Source of the DNA: Robinsoniella peoriensis
GTDB lineage: Bacteria; Bacillota; Clostridia; Lachnospirales; Lachnospiraceae
Assembly (NCBI RefSeq): GCF_042680125.1
Contig: NZ_JBHTNY010000027.1
Length of the DNA stretch: 64,000 nucleotides
Strand: one strand, 5' to 3'
Below the pieces are notes generated by a model, which did no database searches, was not told the origin of the DNA, and saw only the letters and a list, made by a program, of their open reading frames with translations. Each line of letters opens with the position of its first letter. Positions within the stretch are counted from its first letter, which is position 1. The position numbers and the translations under genes were made by a program. Shown here one piece after another: positions 22,040 through 30,151 of the stretch.

Positions 22040-22645
22040 TTACACCTCCTGAATAAGAAACTGCTTGTTTATCTGCTGAAAAGAAAAACGACTGGCTGAG
22101 AGACTTCCGGAAATAAAGGCGTTGCGTAATAAATAATAGTTCTCAATATTTCCACCTACTGCATCCCAAAATGGCAAATGCAAATCCACAGTCTGTTGCC
22201 AAAGCACACTTTGCTCACTCTGCTCCAAAACTTCATTGACATGGTCACATGGCATACCTTCCAACAGCATATCATTCAATTCTCGATATACAGCTTGGGC
22301 ATCTTCCGAATCTGGCAAAGGATTTTCTTGACCCAGTTTATATGCAATTTGTCTAAGATTCTCAAGCTGTGTATGGTCATCTTGCAAAATTTCTGTAACC
22401 GCGGCGGCAAATCGTTTCTCAGCAATGCCAATTTGCCCTTGTAGCCAACCATGTATGTTGCCTGTATCAATCACTTCTTCCAGCGGTCTATGTTCCACAA
22501 CTCCATAGGCTGTATTCAACTTGTTTTCTAAGGTGATACGTTTTTCCTCAAATTGAACTGAAGATAGCATAGCTTCCGTCAGGCACTCCTGCAACTGAAT
22601 TTTACGATAAAGCCAATAATGAATTGGACCTAAAAACGCACTCAT
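22040..22645 (-). CDS. Uncharacterised protein between hcp2 and hemerythrin genes
   Basis: A 201-residue protein without a recognised domain. It starts MSAFLGPIHYWLYRKIQLQE, is mainly helical, and has a notable segment MPCDHVNEVLEQSE near residue 130, then HLPFWDAVGGN and YYLLRNAF. The CDH and HLPFW residues could be metal ligands. The gene is tightly linked to the hemerythrin gene (four bases) and lies 67 bases after hcp2. The start follows AAGGGGATG. A role in handling NO or iron damage is suggested only by context. Confidence 0.7.
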   Translation of the reverse strand: MSAFLGPIHYWLYRKIQLQECLTEAMLSSVQFEEKRITLENKLNTAYGVVEHRPLEEVIDTGNIHGWLQGQIGIAEKRFAAAVTEILQDDHTQLENLRQIAYKLGQENPLPDSEDAQAVYRELNDMLLEGMPCDHVNEVLEQSEQSVLWQQTVDLHLPFWDAVGGNIENYYLLRNAFISGSLSASRFSFQQINKQFLIQEV

Positions 22646-22711
22646 AATTTCATCCCCTTCTTAAGATGTGGTCATGGAACATCAAAGTGCCCCATGACCT
22701 TAATTTTATTA

Positions 22712-24556
22712 TTATCCGTTTATCTTATCGTTAACCGCTTTTAGCACATTTTCCACCTGTAAGCCGTGAACCATACAAGCATCTGCCAAAGATTCCATCT
22801 GGGAAGAAGGACAACCCAGACAATGCATTCCACACTCCATCAATGCAGGAGCGGTTTCTGGGTATTTACGTAAAATATCACCCATGATCATGTCACCAGT
22901 AACAGATGAACTTGTTCCTGCATCACCAAAGAATAACTTTAAGTCGTCCTCAACAGTTCCAATACCCGCAATACCGAAATTCTCTACCAGTACCTTTGCC
23001 ACATTAGGGCTAAGGAAAGCAGGAAGTGTTGGCCCTAAATGAATATTTTTAACACCAAGATGCAACAGAGCCAAAAGTACAATAACCGCTTTTTGCTCAT
23101 ACCATGCAATATTGTACACGATTGGCAAATCATTGATATCATCAAGTCCGAAAACCTCTTTCAGTTTCAGGGCGATAACTGCCAAGGAGTAAGAATCATT
23201 GCACTGGCCTGCATCTAATACACGAGGAATGCCGCCAATGTCACCCAAATTCAGTTTGTTATATTTATACTTGGCACAACCAGCAGTGAGGATAACCGCA
23301 TCTTTAGGCAAAGCCTTAGCAAAGTCGGTATAATAATTACGGCTCTTGGCACGACCATCGCAACCAGCCATAACTACAAACTTTTTAATTGCACCAGACT
23401 TTACAGCTGATACCACCTGATCAGCGAGAGCCAAAACTTGATTGTGTGCAAATCCACCTATAATTTCTCCTGTTTCGATTTCCGTAGGAGCTACACAACT
23501 TTTTGCGTGTTTAATGATTTCGGAGAAATCTTTTTCCTCTCCGATGGCACCGGAAATATGTTTGCAACCAGGGAAGCCTGCTGCACCAGTTGTGTACAAA
23601 CGGTCTTTATAGCTATCCTTAGGCGGAACGATACAGTTGGTAGTCATGAGAACCGGGCCGTTGAAGAATTCAAATTCCTCTTTCTGTTTCCACCAAGCAT
23701 TGCCATAGTTGCCTACAAAATTAGGATACTTTTTGAATGCAGGATAGTAGTGTGCAGGTAGCATTTCAGAGTGAGTATATACGTCCACGCCAGTTCCCTG
23801 CGTCTGCTTAAGTAGCATTTCCAAATCCCTCAGGTCATGTCCTGAAACGAGGATACCAGGGCGTGAACCCACACCGATGTTTACCTTAGTAATTTCTGGA
23901 TTGCCGTAGGATTGTGTATTGGCATTGTCCAACAAAGCCATACCAGAAACACCATATTTACCTGTTTCCAATGTCAGTGCCACCAAATCGTCAGCAGACA
24001 GATTGCTATCCAGAGTAGCAGACAAAGCACGCTGGAGAAATGCATCAACTTCGCCATCTTCTTGCAGTAAAACGTTTGCATGCTTGGAGTATGCAGAAAG
24101 TCCTTTTAAGCCATAAGTAATCAGTTCACGTAATGAACGAACATCTTCATTTTCTGTGGAAAGCACACCAACTACGGCTGCCTTCGCATCAAATGTAGAT
24201 TCATCACCGTCCCAGTGTGCAGCTTCAGGCAGCATTTCGCCATTTCTTACCTGAAGAAGCAGTTCACGCTTTGCATCCAGCGTTGCACGGATACGAGCCG
24301 TGATAGCTTCTTTATCAAAGTTGGCGTTGGTAATGGTTGTGAAAAGATTTAATGTAATTAAATGGTTAATTTCGGAAGAAACCTCTGCACCCTGGGTACG
24401 TAACGCAGTAGTAACAGCTGACAGACCCTTTGTTACATAAATCAATAAATCCTGCATAGCAGCAACATCCGCATTTTTACCACATACACCTACTTGGGTA
24501 CATCCAGTACACCCAGCAGTTTCTTGGCACTGATAACAAAACATTTTATTTTCCAT
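22712..24556 (-). CDS. hcp: Hybrid cluster protein (copy 2) with C-terminal DUF1858 domain
   Basis: A 614-residue Hcp. The N-terminal cluster motif is CYQCQETAGCTGC...VCGK and the hybrid-cluster segments match copy 1 (SGHDLRDLEMLL, HSEMLPAHYYP, AGCDGRAKS, TAGCAKYKYN, DAGQCNDSYS). After about residue 550 it has a DUF1858 domain (MIMGDILRKYPETAPALMEC, then MHCLGCPSSQMESLADAC), a small helical domain with a CxxC motif that binds a cluster or metal in other redox proteins. Copy 1 lacks this tail. The start follows AGGAGGA. It is third in the ferredoxin-cupin-hcp operon. Confidence 0.95.
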   Translation of the reverse strand: MENKMFCYQCQETAGCTGCTQVGVCGKNADVAAMQDLLIYVTKGLSAVTTALRTQGAEVSSEINHLITLNLFTTITNANFDKEAITARIRATLDAKRELLLQVRNGEMLPEAAHWDGDESTFDAKAAVVGVLSTENEDVRSLRELITYGLKGLSAYSKHANVLLQEDGEVDAFLQRALSATLDSNLSADDLVALTLETGKYGVSGMALLDNANTQSYGNPEITKVNIGVGSRPGILVSGHDLRDLEMLLKQTQGTGVDVYTHSEMLPAHYYPAFKKYPNFVGNYGNAWWKQKEEFEFFNGPVLMTTNCIVPPKDSYKDRLYTTGAAGFPGCKHISGAIGEEKDFSEIIKHAKSCVAPTEIETGEIIGGFAHNQVLALADQVVSAVKSGAIKKFVVMAGCDGRAKSRNYYTDFAKALPKDAVILTAGCAKYKYNKLNLGDIGGIPRVLDAGQCNDSYSLAVIALKLKEVFGLDDINDLPIVYNIAWYEQKAVIVLLALLHLGVKNIHLGPTLPAFLSPNVAKVLVENFGIAGIGTVEDDLKLFFGDAGTSSSVTGDMIMGDILRKYPETAPALMECGMHCLGCPSSQMESLADACMVHGLQVENVLKAVNDKING

Positions 24557-24615
24557 GATAATTCCTCCTAATAATGTTATAATTTTTTAATGTAGTTTTT
24601 CTAAATAGCTCCCCT

Positions 24616-24957
24616 TCAGGCAACTGGCGGGAAAACAACGGTAAGCAGCATTTTAAATGATTCTTTGGCAAATACTGCATGAGGCTTCTTTGCAGGCATA
24701 ATTATTGATTCACCTGCACCCAAAACATACTCGGAACCATCCACAGTGAACTGACCAGTACCTTCCAGCACCAAAACCATTGCATCACCAGTAGAATCAT
24801 GAGAGCTGATTTCTTCGCCTTTGGAAAATGCAAAAAGCGTAACGCTAACATAGGAATTCTGAGCAAGGGTTTTACTAACAATTTGACCCTGTTGAACAGC
24901 AACCTCATTGGCTAAATTAATTACTTTTTCCTGTTCCATATTTTTAATGTAGTTCAT
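24616..24957 (-). CDS. Cupin-domain protein of the hcp2 operon
   Basis: A 113-residue single-domain cupin. The core reads SSHDSTGDAMVLVLEGTGQF, then VLGAGESIIMPAKKPHAVFA. Metal ligands of the first cupin motif are reduced to one His (SSH), the second motif has a single His (KPHAV), so binding of a metal is uncertain. It parallels the cupin gene in the hcp1 operon, although the two proteins are only distantly similar. AAGGAGG precedes the ATG. It sits between the ferredoxin gene (12 bases) and hcp2 (59 bases). Confidence 0.82.
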   Translation of the reverse strand: MNYIKNMEQEKVINLANEVAVQQGQIVSKTLAQNSYVSVTLFAFSKGEEISSHDSTGDAMVLVLEGTGQFTVDGSEYVLGAGESIIMPAKKPHAVFAKESFKMLLTVVFPPVA

Positions 24958-24969
24958 ACAATAACCTCC

Positions 24970-25158
24970 TTAATCTTCATTTTCAATTGCATTCACAGGG
25001 CATCCACTCTGCGCCTGTGCCGCTGCATCTAGCACTTCGCTAGGAACTTCCCCTTTGGAAGCGATTGCAACACCAGAATCAATCATTTCAAAAACCTCTG
25101 GACAAGCCATTGCACATAAACCACACCCAATACAACTGTCATTTACAAAATACTTCAT
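24970..25158 (-). CDS. Small [4Fe-4S] ferredoxin
   Basis: A 62-residue ferredoxin with CIGCGLCAMACPEVF (three ligands) at residues 9-23, and the fourth Cys in SGCPVNAIE near residue 53. This is the single-cluster type with the second site lost. ATG 25158 is used, eight bases after GGGGAT; the longer reading to 25176 is rejected. It is the first gene after a Crp/Fnr-type promoter and the likely electron donor to Hcp2, in the position taken by rubredoxin in the hcp1 operon. Confidence 0.9.
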   Translation of the reverse strand: MKYFVNDSCIGCGLCAMACPEVFEMIDSGVAIASKGEVPSEVLDAAAQAQSGCPVNAIENED

Positions 25159-25218
25159 ACGAACATCCCCTTTCACTGAATCACTAGTATCGATTTTTTT
25201 TATTTTTTTGTTAATAGA

Positions 25219-25261
25219 ATGATATCATGTATTTAACAACATTTATGTTGTTAAAACAACA
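25219..25261 (-). promoter_or_regulatory. hcp2 operon promoter with Crp/Fnr-type site
   Basis: TGTTG-TTAAAA-CAACA at 25246-25261 (centre 25253.5). TATCAT on the minus strand at 25224-25219 serves as -10, so the site centre falls at -41.5, identical to the hcp1 promoter. A second palindrome, TTAACAACAT-TT-ATGTTGTTAA (25233-25254), overlaps it. Confidence 0.72.
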
Positions 25262-25279
25262 AAAATAAAATAATTTGCA

Positions 25280-25613
25280 AACTGTTAAATCCTTCAATGG
25301 CATTGGTGGTATAAATAAGCCTTCTTACAGCTCCTTGATACTTAAAATAGATGAATAACGTCGTCCAATGATTGTGCCATGACTTATAATTTTTAGGATA
25401 TTGGGGATACCATTTATCACGGAATTGCTCCAGTTCAATTAAAGCAGTTTCTTCCGTTGGGGCAGCATATACACAGTTTAAATCAGTCACCAATTTTTTA
25501 ATATCCTTGTAATAAACAAATTTCGTGGAATTGCGTATTTGATACATAGTCCAATAGCTCTGAGGGATAAAACTCAATTTTAAAATCCACTTGATACAAT
25601 TCACCATAGTCAT
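25280..25613 (-). pseudogene. IS256/Mutator-family transposase fragment
   Basis: The fragment reads YQIRNSTKFVYYKDIKKLVT, ALIELEQFRDKWYPQYPKN, YKSWHNHWTTLF and RRLIYTTNAIEGFN, which is the C-terminal region of IS256-family transposases up to the NAIEGFN motif. The rest of the C-terminus and the N-terminal half are missing. The break after EGFN falls next to the hcp2 promoter, so the element was cut by, or before, the arrival of the redox island. Not functional. Confidence 0.8.
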
Positions 25614-25711
25614 TTTCGTAATAGATGGATGCTTTTAGTGGCATATACAGCTTTAGCTCTTGTGGCTATTGAATCTCAAACCAAGATTTTTATTTAAAAT
25701 CTGTGCCATCT

Positions 25712-26251
25712 CTAGATTACACTCGTGGTAGACGATATATCCTTTATAGTTTCATATAAATTTGTGATTTGCAGATTGTTTTGTTCTGCATGCTTTACGG
25801 TATATTCTGTATCGCCTTTATCCCCGTCATAGTAGCACATCATTCTACTGCTGTGATCCACCATGTAACGGTTTCGCTCATAATAACAGCCTTGATGATA
25901 TCTCGCACTTAAGGTGTTAACCTCATCGCACTGGGCAAGTGTATTGTAATAGATTTCTCGATTTTTTTCGTTCCAATTTTTTGCCTGTTCTTCAAATGGA
26001 ACTACAGCAATAAGTTTTAGGATTTTAGGGTTCAACATTTCTACAACTCTTTTTCCCTTCAAAACAATGCCTGCACACATCAAATCAAAACCATAACAAG
26101 CTCCGAAGTAAAAAGTGTTAATCCCTTTTTCCATTGCATTATCAATTTCCTCCCTTATTCTTAATTTCAAACTTTCCAGTTTTTCTTTGCTTTGTGGGAG
26201 TTTTTCACTGCGATGTCCACTGAAGCAAAGAGATTGTTCTTTTGGTTGCAT
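25712..26251 (-). CDS. SLOG-family (DUF1273/YpsA-like) protein
   Basis: A 179-residue protein of the DUF1273 type within the SLOG Rossmann-like superfamily: CFSGHRSEKLPQ at the start, then GINTFYFGACYGFDLMCAGI and the MMCYYDGDKGDTEYTV segment. SLOG proteins are thought to sense nucleotide-derived ligands; YpsA itself affects division or stress in Bacillus. ATG 26251 follows AGGAGGAG, so the 216-residue reading to 26362 is rejected. It is divergent from the HTH gene at 26306, an arrangement common in mobile elements. Confidence 0.82.
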   Translation of the reverse strand: MQPKEQSLCFSGHRSEKLPQSKEKLESLKLRIREEIDNAMEKGINTFYFGACYGFDLMCAGIVLKGKRVVEMLNPKILKLIAVVPFEEQAKNWNEKNREIYYNTLAQCDEVNTLSARYHQGCYYERNRYMVDHSSRMMCYYDGDKGDTEYTVKHAEQNNLQITNLYETIKDISSTTSVI

Positions 26252-26305
26252 AATTATTCTCCTCCTTTTATAGTCAAGATGTAATGTCACATAGAGAGAG
26301 TAAGT

Positions 26306-26548
26306 ATGAACAATAGTAACTCTATTTTTGAGATTAAAGATTACAGCAAAATCAGTTTTCATGTAAAGGAAATTATGGACAGCAAAAATATGACAAGAAG
26401 TAAGTTATCCAAACTTGCTAATGTTCGATTTGAGGTTGCTGATAAATGGTACAACGGAAATATCGAGCGTATGGATATTGATGTTCTCACTCGCATATGC
26501 TTTGTTTTGGATTGCGACATTTCCGATTTGATGACCTTTGATAAGTAA
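26306..26548 (+). CDS. Cro/CI-type helix-turn-helix regulator
   Basis: An 80-residue DNA-binding protein. The helix-turn-helix is at about residues 26-50 (MTRSKLSKLANVRFEVADKW), followed by VLTRICFVLDCDISDLMTF, the usual ending of short YozG/XRE-like proteins. The start has only a weak purine-rich site (GAGAGAG). It faces the SLOG gene across 54 bases, where it may act. Most likely a regulator of a mobile element. Confidence 0.75.
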   Translation: MNNSNSIFEIKDYSKISFHVKEIMDSKNMTRSKLSKLANVRFEVADKWYNGNIERMDIDVLTRICFVLDCDISDLMTFDK

Positions 26549-26583
26549 CTGGATACTGACAAGTCTGCTTTCACAGCTCTTTT

Positions 26584-27279
26584 TTACTGCCTAACAGTCA
26601 AAATCTCACCTCCGTATTTTGCAATTAGAGTTGCATTAACGATAGCCTTAAATGCAGAGTTGCCGATGAGCTGTTCATCGGCAATTTCGTTTATCTCTAT
26701 ACTTTTCTTTCCGGTTGCTATGGTTTTTGCCATTTGAAACAATGCATATCCATCAGTATCAATCCCATACAAGTGTGCTTTTGGAAAATCAAAGCTGTTT
26801 AAATAAACATGGTCTTTTATCCTATTCCATAATATATCATTTGCCATCAGCAAATATAGTGTGGCAAGATAGAATGGATTTCGCTGCTGCACCGGTATCC
26901 CTTGCATTCTGCAAACCCGTTCAAATCGACCTTTATGTGTATGATTCATAAACCAATCTCCACGGAAGCTGTGAATTAACTGCTTAATTCTTTTGTTCAG
27001 ATAATAATGATGAAAATCTCCGAAACTGTCTTTCAGAAAAGCACCATATTTTATCTGACCAAAGGCAGCTCGTTCCATAAGGTGAGTGCATTGATTTCCC
27101 TTACATCCACCTTTAGTATAATTGTCACAATAGATGCATTTTTTAAATTCCTCATTTTCATTAACCATTCTCTTTCCCACAACAACCATTCCTTTCATTC
27201 TTGGCGCAAAGTTTGGCACGAGCAACATCAGCTGCTCCATCTCCTGTAACTTCGTCCCATACAGAAAAACTTTTGACAT
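26584..27279 (-). CDS. DUF6075-like accessory protein with N-terminal Cys-rich segment
   Basis: A 231-residue protein. Residues 35-60 are Cys-rich (CIYCDNYTKGGCKGNQCTHL) and could bind zinc. The C-terminal 130 residues (HKGRFERVCRM, PFYLATLYLLMANDILWNRI, GYALFQMAKTIATG and the SAFKAIVNATLIAKYGGEIL end) resemble the DUF6075 family of Firmicutes mobile elements; this assignment is from memory of the pattern. Start 27279 follows AGAGGA; earlier ATGs lack a site. It converges with the HTH gene. Confidence 0.6.
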   Translation of the reverse strand: MSKVFLYGTKLQEMEQLMLLVPNFAPRMKGMVVVGKRMVNENEEFKKCIYCDNYTKGGCKGNQCTHLMERAAFGQIKYGAFLKDSFGDFHHYYLNKRIKQLIHSFRGDWFMNHTHKGRFERVCRMQGIPVQQRNPFYLATLYLLMANDILWNRIKDHVYLNSFDFPKAHLYGIDTDGYALFQMAKTIATGKKSIEINEIADEQLIGNSAFKAIVNATLIAKYGGEILTVRQ

Positions 27280-27309
27280 TGTTCTCATTCCTCTCATTTT
27301 GTTTTTTGG

Positions 27310-27432
27310 CATAAAAAAACGGCTAAGTCCATAAGGTTATGAAACCTAAAATTTAGCCGTTTTACTTTTGTTCTATATAAAAAATGGGCAATGAAATTGA
27401 TGCATAATCTTGCATCTTCCATTGCCCATTTA
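27310..27432 (-). terminator. Two tandem terminators after rlmD
   Basis: Stem 1: CATTGCCCAT with ATGGGCAATG (27380-27432) and TTTTTT on the minus strand. Stem 2: AAAACGGCTAA / TTAGCCGTTTT (27316-27363), again followed by a T-run. They separate the accessory genes from the core. The 27433-27579 stretch holds nothing that I recognise. Confidence 0.75.
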
Positions 27433-27579
27433 TTGACTTCAATATTTAATTTTTATCGTGGCATCAGAGGAAATACCCTATGTCATCTATATTTCCACCA
27501 TTTTTTAAGGCTCAAAAACGGCACTTTTTTGCCCATTTTTAAGCCTAAAAATCGCTCCAAAACCACAACATCTTGTGGT

Positions 27580-28992
27580 CTAGACCTCATTTTCAGCCTT
27601 GTCACCACAATACGTCATCATTATTATCGCCTCTACGTGCCCAGTATTCCCAAACATATCCACCCCCCGCACTCTCTCAACCTCATACCCCCCATCACAG
27701 AGATACCTAAGATCCCTGGCTAGCGTAGCACTATCACAGCTCACATACACCACCTTTTGAACCTCCATCTCCAGGATAGCCTTCAGCAAAGCTTCCTCAC
27801 ACCCTTTCCTGGGCGGATCAATCACAATCACATCGGCTTTCACATTTCCCTCAGCCAGCTTCTTAGGCAATACCTCTTCCGATTTTCCCACATAAAACTC
27901 CGCATTCTCAATTCCATTTAACTGCGCATTCCTCCTGGCATCCTCTATCGCCTCCGGCACGATTTCCACTCCATATACCTGCTTAGCCCGTTGAGCTAAA
28001 AACAGCGATATGGTCCCGATTCCGCAATAAAGATCCCACACCGTCTCATTCCCGGTAAGTCCTGCATATTCAAGCGCAGTGCCATAAAGTTTCTCCGTCT
28101 GTGCCGGATTTACCTGATAAAAAGACAGCGGAGAAATCTGATACTTCACATCACCGATATAATCTTCAATATATCCTTTTCCCCACAATTCTACAATCTC
28201 TCTTCCAAGAATTACATTTGTTTTCTCCCGATTTACATTCAGGGTTATGCTGGTCATTCCATCAAGTTCGCAGAGGCTTTTGATCAGTTCCTCCTGATTT
28301 GGCAGAGACTTCCCATTTACAATGATGCAGACCATAATCTCTTTTGTCCGAAAACCATAACGGATCAGAACATGGCGCACCAGCCCTTTTCCGGTAGCTT
28401 CATCGTAAGAAGAAACTTTGTTTTCGGTCATATAATCAATGACTTTATCTAATATGGTTTCGTTGATGTCAACGCCGAGGAAGCACTTTCGATTGGGAAT
28501 GATATTATGGGTTCTTCCTGCATAAAAGCCTGCGATAATATTGCCGTCTTTATCTGTTCCGATGGGGAACTGGGCTTTGTTCCGGTAATAAAACGGTTCT
28601 TTCATTCCTATGATAGGCTCCATGGGTGGATTTTCAAACTTCCCGATTCGGATCAGATTGTTACGGATTTTATTTTCTTTGAATTTGAGCTGTTGTTCGT
28701 AGGACATTTCCTGAATCTGGCAGCCACCGCATTGCCTGGCAACCGGACATTTTGCTTCTATGCGGTATGGGGACGGCTCTTTAATAGTTAGCATTCTTGC
28801 GTAGCCATAATTCTTCTTGGCTTTCGTGATTTTTGCCTCGATCACATCTCCTATCACAGCATCTTTGACAAACAGCGTATATCCGTCTACCTTGCCGATT
28901 CCTTCTCCATCCATACCAATATCTTCTATTTTTACTTTTACTAAATCATTCTTCTTCATTGAAATAACTTCTGCTCGACCATTCTTTTTCAT
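27580..28992 (-). CDS. rlmD: 23S rRNA (uracil-C5)-methyltransferase, RlmD/RlmCD type
   Basis: A 470-residue TrmA/RumA-family enzyme that methylates uracil in 23S rRNA using SAM. It has an N-terminal TRAM RNA-binding domain (residues 12-75), Fe-S ligands CPVARQCGGC at about 85-95 with NRKC near 165, the SAM motif DLYCGIGTISLFLA near 320, IDPPRKGC near 395 and the catalytic Cys in VYVSCDSATLARDL near 420. Start 28992 has AAAGGG twelve bases upstream; an ATG eleven codons in is possible. It marks the start of ordinary core genes. The 3' end of rumA-type genes is a known integration site for conjugative elements. Confidence 0.9.
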   Translation of the reverse strand: MKKNGRAEVISMKKNDLVKVKIEDIGMDGEGIGKVDGYTLFVKDAVIGDVIEAKITKAKKNYGYARMLTIKEPSPYRIEAKCPVARQCGGCQIQEMSYEQQLKFKENKIRNNLIRIGKFENPPMEPIIGMKEPFYYRNKAQFPIGTDKDGNIIAGFYAGRTHNIIPNRKCFLGVDINETILDKVIDYMTENKVSSYDEATGKGLVRHVLIRYGFRTKEIMVCIIVNGKSLPNQEELIKSLCELDGMTSITLNVNREKTNVILGREIVELWGKGYIEDYIGDVKYQISPLSFYQVNPAQTEKLYGTALEYAGLTGNETVWDLYCGIGTISLFLAQRAKQVYGVEIVPEAIEDARRNAQLNGIENAEFYVGKSEEVLPKKLAEGNVKADVIVIDPPRKGCEEALLKAILEMEVQKVVYVSCDSATLARDLRYLCDGGYEVERVRGVDMFGNTGHVEAIIMMTYCGDKAENEV

Positions 28993-29040
28993 TAAAATAA
29001 TTTCCCTTTCATCTGCCTGATATAAATTACAATTGCAAAT

Positions 29041-29070
29041 ATAGCAGGCACCGACCGGGCTGCCTGCTAT
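29041..29070 (-). terminator. Terminator after the YhaM-type gene
   Basis: ATAGCAGGCA / TGCCTGCTAT stem with ATATTTG following on the minus strand; short T-run, so moderate confidence. Confidence 0.6.
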
Positions 29071-29125
29071 ACACTTTCTAACTATTTTGCTGCATCATAT
29101 CTTTTAAATAACATCTATCTCTCCA

Positions 29126-30070
29126 TTAAATACTGGTCTTTCGAATATTAGATTCAAACAACCGGTTGTACCCAAGCCAGTCCGTATTATCCCCGGCACC
29201 CATGATAATCTCCTTCATGGTCTCCATCTTCGCATCCGTATTATCAGCCAGATTAAGTGCCACTGCTTCTGCCAGTGCCGGTTTTTTCGGGGAACCGTAT
29301 TCCAGTTCTCCATGGTGTGCAAGGATGCAGTGTCTTAATTCGCTTGCCAGTTTTGCCGGGAAATTTGGTATTTTCCGGATACTGCTGCCCAGTAATTCCG
29401 CACCGATGAATATGTGTCCCAGAAGCTGTCCGTCATCTGTGTAATCATTCTCCGGAAATGCAGATAATTCACGCATTTTTCCGATATCATGGAATACTGC
29501 TGAGGTAAACAGCAGATCTTTATTCAAAAACGGATACTGACGTACATAGTCTGCGCAGAGGTTCAGTACACCAAGTGTATGTTCTAATAATCCTCCGACA
29601 AATCCATGATGTACGGATTTCGCAGCCGAATGGAATTTAAATGCTTTGATAAAACTTTCATTTTCTACAAAAAAGCTGTCTGTAAGCTCTTTGAGATATG
29701 GGTTTTGGATCTGTCCAATCAGACTCAGAAGCTCTTTGTACATTTCTTCAATATCCCTGGAGCTCACCGGAAGATAATCAGCTGGTTCATATTCGCCAAC
29801 CTGTGCTTTTCTTACACGTTTTATGTTCAACTGCAGAGTTCCCTGGAAGCTGGTTACGTCTCCTACTACATCTATGTAATCCATGGCATCGAAATCATCG
29901 ATTCCCTGGGAATTAGGATCCCAGATCTTCGCATCGATTGTGCCTGTTTTATCCTGAAGAACTACGTTTTCATATGTTTTTCCGTTTTTAGTAACCGCGG
30001 ATTGTTTATATTTGCATAAATAGATATCTCCTACACGTTCACTCTCATGCAGCATTTCAATGTATTTCAT
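29126..30070 (-). CDS. YhaM-type 3'-5' exoribonuclease (OB fold + HD domain)
   Basis: A 314-residue protein. An OB-fold nucleic-acid-binding domain is at residues 10-100 (KTYENVVLQDKTGTIDAKIW), and an HD phosphohydrolase domain follows (HHGFVGGLLEHTLGVLN, then FHDIGKM, HHGELE). That is the architecture of Bacillus YhaM, a metal-dependent 3'-5' exonuclease that trims RNA and DNA ends. The gene is alone on the minus strand between rlmD and the HtrA-like gene, with a terminator after it. Confidence 0.88.
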   Translation of the reverse strand: MKYIEMLHESERVGDIYLCKYKQSAVTKNGKTYENVVLQDKTGTIDAKIWDPNSQGIDDFDAMDYIDVVGDVTSFQGTLQLNIKRVRKAQVGEYEPADYLPVSSRDIEEMYKELLSLIGQIQNPYLKELTDSFFVENESFIKAFKFHSAAKSVHHGFVGGLLEHTLGVLNLCADYVRQYPFLNKDLLFTSAVFHDIGKMRELSAFPENDYTDDGQLLGHIFIGAELLGSSIRKIPNFPAKLASELRHCILAHHGELEYGSPKKPALAEAVALNLADNTDAKMETMKEIIMGAGDNTDWLGYNRLFESNIRKTSI

Positions 30071-30151
30071 AATCTTTTTTCTCTTACCTTTCCAAACTGT
30101 ATATTATTTATATTCGCCGTCCACGATTATACCACAAATAACCTCAGGAAT

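Noticed and set aside
22668..22703. Hairpin GGTCATGG / CCATGACC after hcp2 as a terminator
   Set aside because: No T-run follows on the transcribed strand and the next gene starts soon after; it may be an RNA processing site, so read-through is assumed.
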